Part shown: piece after piece, positions 44,959-57,339 of the stretch
Layout: each line of letters starts with the position of its first letter
Numbering within the stretch: position 1 is the stretch's first letter
DNA from: Ulota crispa
Taxonomy: Eukaryota; Streptophyta; Bryopsida; Orthotrichales; Orthotrichaceae
Direction: 5' to 3'
Assembly (NCBI GenBank): GCA_963920765.1
Contig: OY987244.1
Coordinates: 29,678,358 to 29,742,357, forward strand
DNA: 64,000 nucleotides
The notes under the pieces: model-generated
The model's input: the letters and a program-made list of their open reading frames with translations, nothing else
What the model was told of the DNA's origin: nothing
Databases searched by the model: none
Translations under genes and position numbers: made by a program

Positions 44959-45639
44959 GGGAAAATGAAATTTGACTATGGCTCTAAAGTAACAAATTAG
45001 TCTTTCCATTTTACATTCCTTAAGGTTGAGGTTATGCTAAATTTACCTTTAAGCATTGAGTTTTTAATAATTAGTTTGAACTATAGTTTAATTGAAAAGG
45101 TTTTGAGATTACTTTTAAAACTTGCATCCAATAATTAGGAGATAAGGATTGGAACCTCTATGAATCCTAAAATAATTACAATTTCTAATTTAAATTTGTC
45201 TTGAACATTGATGGTCTTTAATACTAGGGTAGTTGAAAATCTTGGGGAAGTCACCAATGTTGAATTTTTAGAAAACTAGGTGAAACAAAACATGGGGTCA
45301 ATTTTATTCATTGGAGGTAAATTTTTTATTTTTGTTAAGTTTATCATGGCTTTGAAAATATGTTTCTTGCTTCATCATATGTAAAATAGGGTAGTGAATA
45401 ATACCTCCACTTTGGTATACCATAAAAAAAATAGGGTAGAAAAAATAAGATCCCCCTAAAAATGCTTAGTATGATGAGTTTAATTGTAATGGTATCACTA
45501 GTAGAAAACTCCTTCCAAAACAATAGAAAACCAACAGTTTCTTATTGATTTGGGCACTTGCCCACGCTAATTGACTAATTTAACAGAATTCTATAAAAAA
45601 CAAAATACGTTTTGTTGATTTGGACACCATTATCTAAAT

Positions 45640-46290
45640 CAATAGAAATTTTGGAATCTTTTGAAAATCTTTTGGGAATTTTTTGTGAATCTTTAAGAAT
45701 CTTCAAGAATCTTTTGGGAATCATTGAGAATCTTTTCATGATTTTTAAGAATATTTAAGAATCTTTTTGAGATTTTAGAATCTTTGAGAATCTTTTAGGA
45801 ATCTTCATGAATCTTTGGAAATCTTTTGGAATCTTTTCAAGTTTTTTTGGAATCTTAGAGAATGTTTGAGAACAACTGAGAATGTTTGAGAACAATTGAG
45901 AATGTTTGAGAATGTTTGAGAATCTTTTAGGAATCTTTTAGGAATCTTTTAGGAATCTTTGAGAATCTTTTAGGAATCTTTGAGAATCTTTGGGAATCTT
46001 TTCAAGTTTTTTTGGAATCTTCGAGAATGTTTGAGAACAATTGAGAATCTTTGAGAATCTTTGAGAATCTCTTTGGAATCTTCAAGAATCTTTGGAAATC
46101 TTTGAGAATCATTTGGAATCTTTTGGAATCTTTTCAAGTATTTTGGAATCTTTGAAAATGTTTGAGAACAATTGAGAATCTTTGAGAATCTTTTTTGAAA
46201 TTCAAAAAATCTTTGAAAATCTCTAAAAATTTTCAAGAACCTTTTTGGAATCTTTGAGAATCTTTTTAAAATCTTTATGGAATTTGCTAA
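45640..46290 (+). repeat. GAATCTTTnnG minisatellite inside the CACTA element
   Basis: About 55 imperfect units of 11-12 bp (GAATCTTTGAG, GAATCTTTTAG, GAATCTTTGG, GAATGTTTGAG). Translated on the minus strand it gives a periodic Lys/Asp/Phe-rich frame of 88 codons that is only the repeat. Confidence 0.92.
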
Positions 46291-47128
46291 AGTACTTCAA
46301 AATACTTATAGAAATAGAATCTCTTAGACTGAATTAGAGTCCTTTAGGAATCTTTTTGTAAATCATCAAAATTCTTTCAAAAAAACTATCACAATAGTTT
46401 AGGTTTGTTTTTGAAATCTTTCTAAAACCTTTTTGGACCTCATTAAATTTTTTTGAAGTTTTAAAAAATAAAAGAAGTTTTCTAAAAAAAAGAATCTTTT
46501 AGAAGTTTGAGTGTACATTGACTGGTTTTAGTTTCTTTACTTTTCACAATTTGGTAAGATTTAAAATTAGCAGCCTTTAAAGTCAAGTAAACACATGACC
46601 ATAATAACAAAAAACTCAACAGTTTTTTGTTGATCTAGATACTTTTGGACACAACTTCACTAATTCAACAAAATTTTATATAAAAAGTCAACATTTTGTT
46701 GTTTTAAATACCAAAATTTCTTTACAAACAAACATAAAAGATGCTCCTCAATTCTTTGAAGAAATCATAAATGTCCCTTAAGGATTAAAAGTACCAAAAA
46801 TATCTTTGTGTTACATGATAACCAAGTGTATAGTTTAATGCAAATTCTTACAAGAAACCAAAGGTGATATTTACATTTCAAATAACACAAGGATATATTT
46901 AACATTTCAAAATAGAAGAGTTTTTTAATTAATTTTCCAAAATAATTGGAGTATAATTGATATTCCTACAAAAAATAAGGACTATTTTTTATGTTTCACA
47001 TATTTTCGGCGTAAACTTGATATTTTGAAAGACTTAAAGGGTATTTTTAGTATTTTTCCTTCTATTACTAACCAAATGAACTAAAAAAAAAACAATCTTA
47101 TAAAATATTTTTATAAGCTTTAAAAGAT

Positions 47129-47541
47129 GGGAATTGATATGTGTACCACACTCTTCCAATTACTATACCACACCATGAGGTAAATTTTAAATTTCTACCA
47201 TCAAAAAGCTGAATTTGAAAATTTTGAATTCAGATTTGGACTTAGAGACCATGGTATTGTCTAGAACCATAAAAAAAGTTGCAATTCAACAACACCCAAT
47301 GAAAAAGTTTAGTTAGGGAGAAAATTGTTAATTTTACTCTTGTTTGTAAAAAAAGATAAGCTTTTTCATTGGGTGTTGTTGAATTGCAACTTTTTTTATG
47401 GTCCTAGACAATACCATGGTTTGTAAATCCAAATTTGAATTCAAAATTCTCAAACTCAAATTTTTGATGGTAGAAATCTAAAATTTACTCCAAGGGTGTG
47501 GTACAGTAGTTCAAAGGGTGTGGTTCACATATTAATGCCCT
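47129..47541. mobile_element. Foldback MITE, family F5 copy a, nested in the CACTA element
   Basis: The two halves are inverted copies almost to the centre: AGTTGCAATTCAACAACACC / GGTGTTGTTGAATTGCAACT and TTGTCTAGAACCATAAAAAA / TTTTTTATGGTCCTAGACAA. The termini read GGGAATTGATATGTG..CACATATTAATGCCC. Predicted as a hairpin of about 190 bp. Confidence 0.9.
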
Positions 47542-48417
47542 TACAAAATATCCAAAACTATTCAAAAGTCAATAGAATTTTGATTTTATAATTGCAAGGA
47601 TTTAATTTCGTAACTTTTCAGGACTTCATGTTATTTGAAGCTATCAAACTATGGAAGCTATTTTAACAAAATAAGGTTCTTTTTACAAAAAAACTAACAC
47701 TAAATAATGTTTATTAATGAATCCAACCTTTGCCTACAACAATCCTTATGAGATTTGTGAATTCCAAAAAAATTTATAAACAAAATTAAAAGGATGGAAA
47801 TAAACAATTTATTTAAAATTTCTAAACACCTTCTCTGATTTTAGCTCATAACTTTTGATAAAAAGATTGAAATCCAAAAAAAATTGATGGAGGTGAAAGT
47901 AAAATACATTTACCAACTTTTCTTGGTTCTAAGTTTTTTGAAAAAAAGCCTTTTAATGGGCGGAAATAGCCTCCAAAGTCTACTAGATTACTAAAGACAT
48001 GAACATTTAATGTACAAATAGAATCAAGATGTTAATGTGTACATGTGCATTTGCACATTCTCTAGTGGTTTTGAGAATGTGCTAAGGTTGTGGAGTGTGA
48101 GAGGAGAGGTGGAGGGTTCAAACCCCGCTACCGACAGCTGCCCGGGAGTTTGGGCAGCTGCCCATCCCCCTTAAAAGTTCACATTTTTGTAAAATAATAA
48201 CAAATTCTATGAAAAAAAAATTAAAAATGAAAAGAAATAGAATTGAACAATATAAAATACGTAATAGAAATCAACAACAAATTAACAAAAAATTGTAAAT
48301 AATCAACAGAAAATCAACAAAAAAGTACCCAAATCAACTTGACCAAATTCATAGAAAAAATCAACAGTTTTTTGTTGAAATTCTGTTGATTTTGTGCTAA
48401 ATTTTCTACTAGTGTAT

Positions 48418-50514
48418 TACCAATTTGGATGAATAAGTTTGTGCTTTTTGTCCAAATTTTGGATGTAATGGATGTAAATGTGGATACAGTTTACCTTTAA
48501 TTAGACTTAGTGCAGGTAAATGTTGGGTTTGTGAACGATATAGGGCTCTAAAATGAGGTTTAGGATTAAGTTATTGTTGCTTTTTGTGTTTTTCAAAAGT
48601 TGAGATTTTGGATTTTGCAAAGTTGATGTCATGGTCTACGTGTTAGGGTTTAAAGATCAAATTTTTAGGTTAAGTTGCCATGTGTTTGAATTTGGGCATT
48701 GTTTATTGCAATTTCAGTTCATGGTTGTTTTTTTATACTTTTGATGCTTTTGGGTTTCAATGGCTTACATGGAACTTTGCAATTTGTAAAAAAGATTTGG
48801 TGCTATTTTTTTCCTTAAACCATCTAGTATATCTTATCTCTATAAAAATCTTATCTCTATTAGTTGAGTAGTTGCAAGCAAAGTATGATTTAAAAATTTG
48901 TGCTTGGCCAAGGGCCAAAAGGCAAAGTCAAAAGTTCATGATTGGCTGAGGGCCAAGGGGCAAAGTGATGAACATGGGAGTTGTGTGTGAAAGGACATCT
49001 TTGGTGGAACCCATTGAATTTTTTTCCAAATTGTATTTGGAATTCACATAGACTATAAAGGGTGGGGAGGGAGATTAAGAGGCAAATTGATTTGATTCTA
49101 AAATTAAAATTGAGTTTATAATATCCCATGGAATATTTTTTGTGAATAGGGGGTGGCATGGGGATAACATGGGTACAATAGCCTTCTGCCAGAACGGCGG
49201 GTATACAAGTCCACTAGTATTTTTATAATAGTCTTATTTCTATTAGTTGCGTAATTGCAAGCAAAACGTTATTTAAAAATTTGTGAGTTTTGAAATACAT
49301 GGATGACCACGAGCTTCCTCATTGCTAGACAGCTCAAATGATTTTTAAATATCTCAATGAATACATAAATTACGGAATTTTCATGCCTTCGATCAATAAA
49401 AATCAGCTCCATACCTATGTATACACCAATTGGGGATTAATCTTGACATGAAAATGTTGACATCTGAAATAGTTCACAAGCTCAAAAATCTGCAATTTCT
49501 TAGTCTAGTAAAATGCAATCAACAATCTCTCTATCTATCACAGAAGCGGAAATATCAATTTCTCACCAATGCAACAAAGAATAGTCTTTATTTTTGTAGT
49601 ATCCTGAATGAACTTGGGTTATAAATAATAGGACCAATTATGCACTCCAAAATCAAACACGTAAACATTGAACAATATGTTATTTGAGATATTGCCAAAG
49701 AGATTTTACAAATACGTCAAGTACAAATCTCTGTGCAACATACTAATTTTTTAACAAAACTACCTTTATACTTCAATTTTGCATCCTTTAAACAACGCTT
49801 AGGTTTAATTCCACTAGACTCTATCTCTAAGTTATGCTCTCATCCAACTAGGAGAATTCCAACTAGTTAACCAAAACGCATGTCTAAAAACCATACGCTT
49901 AAAAGTTGGCCCCCAAAGATGTCATTTTATCTTCTTATTATACCAAAAAAATCCAAGTTTCTAAAATACCGTTCAATATTTTCATTCTTGTAATTCCTAC
50001 TATCAATTTGTCCTATCAAAAGCCATTGCATGACAACTAGAAGACTCAGAAGGCATCACTCTAACAATAAAATCCTCATATTCTTCTTGTCTCCTTCAAC
50101 TTTGCTGCAAAACATACAAGTACGCCTTGAAATGTTGTAAAATACCCGTCAAGCAATGAACGCCAACAAACACACCAAAGCAAATGTTAACCTAACACGT
50201 GCAAGATTGCCACTATCATTCTTCGATTCTTGCTACAATGACAAAGTTTTTCAAACACAATCAAGCTGTATGCATCAACAACAAGCAATTCTCATGATTG
50301 TGCAAATCTTGTACAACCTTTGTAAAAAATCAAAATGTAACATAACATCTTGTATTCCTAACGGATGACGTCCATAACTCCATATACAATTTGAACGCTC
50401 TTGACTCAATAAAACATTTCAAGAACAAAGGAATTGCTGAAGTTTATGCCCATTGTTTCTCATCCATCATTCACTGTAAACTCTCTATGTACTCCATTTA
50501 TCACAAGGGAAAAT
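48418..50514. other. AT-rich stretch, no gene recognised
   Basis: About 2 kb. A GGCCAAGGGCCAAAAGGCAA-type direct repeat occurs at about 48,907-48,965. Small frames (48,680-48,871; 50,156-50,368) show no domain. Confidence 0.4.
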
Positions 50515-50844
50515 TTCATGGATACCCCTCAAGTTTGTAATATTTTCATACATACCCAAACTTTTAAAGAAATTTCACAAATATCCTTGGACTAAAAAGT
50601 TGAGGCTTTTATTTGTTGTGCTTTTACTTTCTTCATGACCAATGTTGAAACATGACCAATGTTGAAACAAGGAATGTAATAAAACAAAAAAGAAGCAACG
50701 TGCGCATAAAGGACAAAAGAAAGTGGCATACACAACAAAAAAAAACTGAAATTTTTAATCCAAGGGTATTTGTGAAATTTCTGATAAAGTAGGGTATCTG
50801 TAAAAATATTGCAAACTTTCAGGGTATTCATGAAATTTTCCCTT
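50515..50844. mobile_element. MITE, family F4 copy b
   Basis: It starts AAGGGAAAATTTCATGGATA and ends CATGAAATTTTCCCTT. The arms and the GGGTATNTGTGAAATTTCT phrases match copy a at 40,109. It includes a short direct duplication (ATGACCAATGTTGAAACA). Confidence 0.82.
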
Positions 50845-51174
50845 ATCATAAATAAAGCTCATCTAGTTTTTATCCGATGCTATACCCGCTTGTATATATT
50901 CAACTCTATTCAGTAACACAGATATGCTTGTTTATCATTTTTATTTGACTTCTAGAGCTTCAAAAAATTAGGCATTTAGCATTGTAAGCTAAAACAGCTG
51001 AAAAAAAAAGAAAGCATTAACAACAAAATTTTGCGCCAAATAAAGCCAAAGTGTTAATCCAACTCGTTAAGCCCTGCCGGGCTTTCTGCCCTTATAAATA
51101 ACTCGTTTGATAGAGGAGCAAAAAAATGTAATTGTGTATTGTACCATTGAGAATTTAATTGTGTATTTGCACTA

Positions 51175-51529
51175 TTAACCCTTAAGCGTCGGATGGGTCA
51201 CCATGGCTTGCCCTGACTTTGGCTTCTACAATATTTTGTAGTTATGCACCAATAATATTGCCTCAAAAAGTTGCAAAAGGCAACAATACGTACCGATTTC
51301 ATGAAAATTGCAATAAGGGCAGCTTGAGACCTAATTGAGTGATTTTGAACTTGGGGTACCTAAAATTATGAGTGTATTTGATGAATTTCATTTTTGCCTT
51401 CCATGGTGCACTACGCATTTGTGATCACGTTTGAAAAATAACAGATGATTATCAATTTTTTTCTACGCTACAAAGGCTTTTTTTGGAGGCAACGGACAAT
51501 TTTTGTCCGCGCCAAAGTTTAGGGGTTAA
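51175..51529. mobile_element. TTAA-type element, family C copy 2
   Basis: It starts TTAACCCTTAAGCGTCGGAT and ends GCCAAAGTTTAGGGGTTAA. An internal GGACAATTTTTGTCC palindrome lies near the right end. It is homologous to 12,258-12,586. Confidence 0.82.
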
Positions 51530-51877
51530 ACAAAGCTTGGCAGAGCTTAACTTTGCATTAAGCCCCAGCCCTTAGTTGTCATGCAATATTAAACGCCCTT
51601 GGGCTCCGCCCTTGCGCCAAGGCTTAACCGTATACAATATATTTTATTAGAAAAGCTATTGGAGGTGATAATGAGGGGCATTTTACACTACTTCCACATA
51701 CAATTGTTGCAAGTCCCCCTTCAACTTGAGATTCCAACTTAGTTGAGCTATTGAGAGCAAAAGTGTGTATTAAAGAAAATCATGAATTTAATTTGCAATT
51801 AAGTTGGTTAAATTTGGGATAGGAGATGGGTTTTGTAAAAATGGTCAACCCAAACCTTGAGTGAAATCCCACCTTCT
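51530..51877. other. Spacer, nothing recognised
   Basis: No gene or bounded element was seen between two TTAA elements. Confidence 0.4.
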
Positions 51878-53633
51878 TTAACCCCTAAAGGACCAAGGGT
51901 GTTTTTCAAGATAAAATCTCAGAAACTGCCAACTTTAAGTGCATTGCCCGAAATTGAAAATAAAAACTTTTTTCTAAATTTCAACCATATAAAAGTGTGT
52001 AAAATAGATAGGTTCACATGTGCAAAAGCTTTCAACCCATTTGACCACACGGATTGTAAGATTGCTACATTTGAAGTGAGAAAAACAATTTTTTTTCATT
52101 TGTGCAAAACAACGTGAGCAGACTTTGAGTCTTCCTAGAGTAAATTTTTTGCTCTACACAAACATGAGTTTCTTGATCATTCACAAGTATATGATGTTAG
52201 GTTCACTCATGAAATCTTTCAAATGCAAATACAAAATCTAGCTTATTCTAAATCACCTTGCAAGGTAGGGCAATGGCACGATCAGGGTTCCCAAAAAGGA
52301 CTCCTCAACTTCGATTTGGCCATATCCATGATACTTTTGCTATTTATTACGTCTTACTAGATAGTGCTTTGCTATTTATTTTTTGGCAAGAAGTTGCTTA
52401 TATTTGTAGATTAGAAGAAAAAAAATACATTTTTTCAAATGATGAATGTTATCATGTCTAAATGAGCGATTATGTGAGAAGTTCCGGAATTGTCTCATTT
52501 CATAAAAATGAAGTAAAGGACTCATCCGGACAACAAATTTGGTTAGTAGGAATTAGGTCAATGCATTTATAGTTATTCAAGCTTCTATGGTCCATGAATT
52601 TGAAGTGTATTAGTCCATACATTATAAAAACTAGTTGTTATGAATTCTTTTAGGGACACTTTCAAGCAAGTTTTTCCACGTCCAATAAAGAACGTTAAAA
52701 ATTTGTAATTTGTTTTAAAAAGTGGCAAAAGCATGCACATATACTTGTTTCTAGGTGCACATAAGGTCAAAATTATTAAAATGTTAATAATTCATTTTAG
52801 GGAGCCATTACAAATTACAAGTCAAAATTTTTTTGATCAGGACATTTGGGTTCTAATCACTTTTATGGTGTGAACAAAGATCAAGAAAGTCCTTTTGATG
52901 GAAGGAACACTTTCTAAATGAATGTCTGAACGTAAGGAAAGCTTACGAAAAATGTTTCATCACTTGCAAGTTCAAACTTTTACCTAAACAAAAATAATCC
53001 GGACTCCTCAAGAAAAAGTCCTTTCTAGAGGTCTGGCAGGCCCTTTCGAGGGTACCTTGATCGTGCCATCGCCCGGTAAGGAGGTTAAGTAATTTGGCAA
53101 TACATCAATCATTCTTTCATAATTTCTTGTGTAATGCGGAAGTTTTATATTTGAAATCCAAATGGTGAAAAGTTGGAGACAAGCATTTGAAATATTTGGA
53201 AAACAAAATCAAGAGCTTTAGATTTATAAATTGAAAGATAATAGGGCCTGAAGTTTTTTTCTTGAAACTACTCAAACATAGTTAACAAAGTTTTACTCAC
53301 TTCAAAATGTGATGTGAGAGCTATTTTGTTTTTTTTGACAATTGTACACCATGTTTTCTTAGTTACATATGTGCCAAATTTCAAAAGTTGATGAGAGTTT
53401 TAGCATAAGATTCTCCAAAGATGCCCAAATTATTAGAGCTGCCCAATTTCTTTTGGATAGCATGACTTTTGAACCAAGCATCCAATTGGGGAAAAATTTA
53501 CATTTCCACTTGGGGATACATATTTGCACCTTGCATAACAATTTTGAGAACATCCAATAAAAATTGACTCCATATGACCCTACCCAAACTCTTAAGTGGC
53601 TATTGAACGTACACTTGGTCCTTTAGGGATTAA
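51878..53633. mobile_element. TTAA-CCCCTAA element (family L), 1.76 kb, with an inner element
   Basis: It starts TTAACCCCTAAAGGACCAAG and ends CTTGGTCCTTTAGGGATTAA, a 20-bp inverted repeat with one mismatch. The interior outside the nested part is AT-rich and unlike family A. It is the largest superfamily member here and still has no transposase-like frame. Confidence 0.85.
52262..53081. mobile_element. Inner element with GGGCAATGGCACGATCA ends, nested in L
   Basis: AAGGTAGGGCAATGGCACGATC at the left and GATCGTGCCATCGCCCGGTAAG at the right are inverted. A second internal inverted pair (GGACTCCTCAA / related GGACTTTTTCTTGAGG) lies inward. About 820 bp with no coding capacity; the exact edges are uncertain. 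Confidence 0.7.
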
Positions 53634-53965
53634 CAATAACAAGTACTTGCCAACAACAACACTATGGAAGAACAAACTAGCAATGTCAAGGTCATAATCC
53701 ATGTGAAATCTTGGTATATAGAGAGTTGCATGCGCCTCCAAGTGGCCAACACTACAAGAAAGCCATGCTCAAATTTACAAAAAGTTGACAAAGAGTATGA
53801 CCTAATGTCCAATATATTTGTAAATTAGGTCACAATCTTTGTAAACTTTTTGTAGATTTGACCATGCTTTTCTTGAATATTGCTTGCAAGCAACAATTCA
53901 TAAGATAACGTTCTAGGGTAAGCTCAACACAATTGTCAAGACAACCTAAATGCAGTATTTAGTGT
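53634..53965. mobile_element. Truncated F6 MITE carrying a mini-CACTA
   Basis: GAGAGTTGCATGCGCCTCCA and the closing CTAAATGCAGTATTTAGTGT are the right part of family F6. It joins head to tail onto the next F6 copy and is interrupted at 53,751. Confidence 0.75.
53751..53881. mobile_element. Mini-CACTA foldback
   Basis: It starts CACTACAAGAAAGCCATG, a typical CACTA end, and closes with CATGCTTTTCTTGAATATTG. The middle is palindromic (AAATTTACAAAAAGTTGACA..AAACTTTTTGTAGATTTGA; TGACCTAAT / ATTAGGTCA). About 130 bp, nested in an F6 fragment. Confidence 0.75.
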
Positions 53966-54525
53966 ACACCAAATAGTGCATTTAGGTTGCCCCATACTAA
54001 TTTCTCAACATTTCACACAATTTCAATATTTACCAAGACTACAATAATTTTTGTCAATACTTAATGTGATAAATAATGGAGGAAGCAAGCAAAAGTTGGG
54101 CGCAATAGAAAGCGCCAAAGCCAAGGAGCAGAGAAGCTAGAACTTCAGACAAAACCAATAATTACTATAGCATAAAGAGTTACATGCCCCTCCAAGTGAT
54201 TAAACAAGGTGAGTCATGAGGTAACTATGCCAAGGTGATGCAACCTAATTGTTAACCCCTGAGCGCCCCAGTGCCCCAATCTAGCCTCTTCATGTTTGAT
54301 AGTTTGTTGTGTTTGACTATTATAATTTTTTGATTCGTGCAATGAAAACTTACCAAATTTTTCATACATTTGCAGACCGTAAGCCTTGTGCAACATTGAC
54401 GGCTAACTCTTCTGGATGTTGTTTTTGAACTTGCGATGCCAAATTGTTTGCAATGAGGTCCCACACGGCACAAATTTGAGATGGGCACTCAAGCATGAAG
54501 GCAACCTAAATGCACTATTTAGTGT
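53966..54525. mobile_element. MITE, family F6 copy b, interrupted by a TTAA element
   Basis: It starts ACACCAAATAGTGCATTTAG and ends CTAAATGCACTATTTAGTGT. It lacks the Stowaway found in copy a. A TTAA-CCCCTGA element is inserted near its right end. Confidence 0.85.
54252..54498. mobile_element. TTAA-CCCCTGA element nested in F6b
   Basis: It starts TTAACCCCTGAGCGCCCCAG; the right end GGGCACTCAAGCATGAA is a decayed complement. Text of family F6 (CAACCTAA) resumes directly after. Confidence 0.6.
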
Positions 54526-55169
54526 AAAGATTTTTGCTCTGTATTTTTGCAATGAATCTTTATTTCATTTCTGTCAAAAAGAAAAGATTCTACCCTTACT
54601 TTTGCTAGATCGCATGACCACAAAGAGAACTTGAATGATCTTCTATTTGAGGGTGGTATCATTTTTCGGATACAAAAACCGCCAACTACCCCACGAGGGA
54701 TAAAAGGATTTAATACACTGCCCCTGCTGGCATCCCCACCCCCACTCCCGTTGGGAATGTTTGTCACCGTTGACCCTGAGAGGAACTTCCAAGCAGCAAC
54801 CCCCGACGTTGACATCACAAAGTCAAAACTTCGTAGCTATTTCCTATGGATAAATAAAGTCAGCACCGGTTGTCAACCCAAAAGGGCCCCTGCTTCGGCG
54901 GCCGCATCACGTCAGATGAATGCGGCGCCATTGAGGCTGGTCTTCAAGTTCTATTCAAGGCCGGGCCACACAGACCGAAACCGGCGTTTCAAAACGTTAG
55001 TTTGTGAAAAATAGGTGTCTGAGTTAATTATTTCAGGAAAAGAAGATCCTTTGACTTTCGAGGGTTTATTTTTCTGGTTTGTTTAAAAATGTTGATTTTG
55101 AGAATTCACAAATCAACGTCTTAAACCTCTTGCTTGGGAATGGTGGAGAGGTTATCATTAGCTGAACAG
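54526..55169. other. Moderately GC-rich stretch, no gene confirmed
   Basis: A frame of 127 codons (54,631-55,014, +) runs through a GC-richer block but has no recognisable domain and no matching exon nearby. It may be an old gene fragment. Confidence 0.35.
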
Positions 55170-55585
55170 TAAGGTAAGAACACCCATAAGCGTGAGTTTA
55201 AGCATCATAAGGTGTATACCTTGATCAAACAAGTTTGAAAATAATATTGCTAAATTAGCAAGAAGGAATGAAAAATATTGGGATCAGTTTCAAAGTCCTA
55301 ATTGCAAGCATTTGTTCACGCAGATTTTTCAAAGTCCAAAATCACTGAAAATCCATGGCCGTGAGTAGGAGATGCTCAAAACAACAAGGTGGGGTTCTCA
55401 AAACCGTCATGCAGGTCACCTACAACCATCACTTTGTCACCCATAACCATCACTTTTGTCACCCAAAACCATCACTTAAGTTCTCATAACCACCAAATCT
55501 ATTAATTTCAAATGATTGACAGCTTGTGTCAAACGTAGGTCACGACCACGCGGGTACACTCACAGTCATGAGTGTTCTTACCTTA
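55170..55585. mobile_element. MITE, family F7 copy a
   Basis: It starts TAAGGTAAGAACACCCATAA and ends TCATGAGTGTTCTTACCTTA. It contains a short tandem (ACCATCACTTTGTCACCCAT) of about four units, as in the relative at 2,159. Confidence 0.8.
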
Positions 55586-56293
55586 AATGAAAACTTAAAA
55601 AAGTGATTATCTACTAATTTTCCAAAAATACAAGTTACTCTTTATCCGTTTCAAAAAGCCAATTTTGAGCTTGTGTGGCCCGGCATCAACCTCCCCAGAG
55701 GGCCAGACCTTTAGGGGACGCCCCCCACGTGAAGCCCCCTTTGTCCTTGCATTGCAATGCATTGCCTTTGCCATTGTCTCTATGGCACCACATTATTATT
55801 TGTTATTATAGTTCTGAACGTGTGTTGGAGTCCCTGGAAATCTGGGAATGCCAGCATCAAACTTTCAGGCTTCAACTACGGAGGAAGGCCCTCCGGAAGT
55901 AGCCGTTTTTGTTTTTTTACTGCATGCCATGGCTTTCGATGTCGTTTGGCAGTTCATGCGGTTTCATCGCTGGAACTACAGTAGCTTGCTTTTTAGCTTC
56001 TCCGAACAGTCCGAACAGTCCGAACATTTGCAAAAAGGTAAGTTGGAGCTTTTGAATTCATGACTGGGCGTCGGCACCTAGTCACCCTGCTTTTGGTGGG
56101 GATAGGCCGGATGGGGGTTCTGGGTTGACTTGGCTGTGCATAATATTAGCGGATTTGGGTAATGCTCGCAGAAAGGGCGCCATACATGTGGGTGCAGAAT
56201 CGCCCAAGGTGTTGACAGGTGTTTAGGGCCGGGGTTCGAGCATCTCCTGCCACCTGTGAAATGCGCCCCAGAAACAAATTTGTTGTCAATCAA
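55586..56293. other. Spacer, no gene confirmed
   Basis: Three tandem TCCGAACAG units lie near 56,000. Overlapping frames at 55,675-56,063 lack domains. Confidence 0.35.
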
Positions 56294-56811
56294 TAAGGTA
56301 GACATACCTATTCCTGACCCCTTTTTGTAATTCCTTTCAAGGTGTTAATTTTCATTTCAGTTTGGAAATGAGCACCCTGATGCCCGAGCCACACTGTCAA
56401 ACAAACCGGCAATTTAAGCAGGCAATTTTTAAAACAGTCGGTTTAAGCAACCAGTTTCTGGAATTTGAGCCACATTGCTTTTCAACCTACTCCCAGCTAA
56501 TTTCCAACTTTCTAGGTCACCTTGGTTTCTATATCGTGAGCAGTAAGGTATCAAACTTCAATTTAATATTAAAGTAAAGTAAAGGATTGTACTTAAAAAA
56601 GAACTATGGTGGAAACTGCAGGTTTGAGGGTTGTAGAAATTGACGTTTTAAACCGGAGGTTCAAAATTGAAAAGTGTCCCCAAAAGCAGAGAATCTGGGC
56701 ATCAAAGTCAAACTGATTAGGAACTACCAATTTCGAAGCCCTGCACGGCTCGGCCTTGAGTATGTATGGGTCGGAGTTGGGAAAGGGTCAAGAATGGGTA
56801 TGTCTACCTTA
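56294..56811. mobile_element. MITE with TAAGGTAGACATACC ends (family F8)
   Basis: It starts TAAGGTAGACATACCTATTC and ends GAATGGGTATGTCTACCTTA. The arms continue through CTGACCCCTTT / AAAGGGTCA. About 520 bp, no coding capacity. The opening TAAGGTA is shared with families F2 and F7. Confidence 0.85.
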
Positions 56812-57339
56812 ACAACTTGCAAATTTTGAGTTTTTAACAACAGTGAATTTGCAAATATGTACGTCTTGGGCTTCCAAAACCAACCGCATCCATGCAAAAT
56901 TCCTACTTTCTGCACATTTATTTCACAACCCTCTTACATATTGATCAAGTATGTGGAAGTTACAAATTTTCATAGCATCACTCCCTAGCCAACCGTACCT
57001 TTAATTAGGACATGTTCTAAAGCAACTGCAAACCTTGAACATTTCAAGGTGCAGGAGAGTTTCAAGCCACCTCCAACCACTTCATGCAAGTTCATGACAT
57101 TGTCCCATTGGAAGTCCTTTGACGTGATCTATTGAAGCAGGTGACAAGAGATGCTTTAGTGTGGAAAATTACAATTTTTTTACTTGTCCAAAAAATGTAA
57201 AACTTTAGATATTTTACTTTAGGAACAATGTTTGATGAGAATTGGCATTTAATGTATTGTCGGCTGCTTGAAATTGCATAAAAATTGACAGATTCTGAAA
57301 CCATTGGTGAAAAAACAGTCAAATTATACAAAAATCTAA
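56812..57339. other. AT-rich spacer, nothing recognised
   Basis: No gene, RNA or bounded repeat was seen. Confidence 0.4.

Larger units (their letters stand above)
45496..48414. mobile_element. CACTA (En/Spm-type) non-autonomous element, 2.9 kb, TAT target duplication
   Basis: It starts CACTAGTAGAAAACTCC and ends AAATTTTCTACTAGTG, flanked by TAT on both sides (45,493-45,495 and 48,415-48,417), the 3-bp duplication expected for this superfamily. Subterminal CAACAG-type motifs such as CAACAGTTTTTTGTTGA recur in both orientations near the ends, as in CACTA elements. No transposase frame is present. The interior holds a GAATCTTT minisatellite (45,640-46,290), a degenerate F3-like stretch (about 46,755-47,060) and a complete foldback MITE (47,129-47,541). 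Confidence 0.88.

Noticed and set aside
45970..46236. Periodic Lys/Asp/Phe-rich frame on the minus strand
   Set aside because: It translates the GAATCTTT minisatellite inside the CACTA element.
54631..55014. 127-codon open frame as a gene
   Set aside because: GC-richer but without domains or supporting exons; listed only as unconfirmed spacer.
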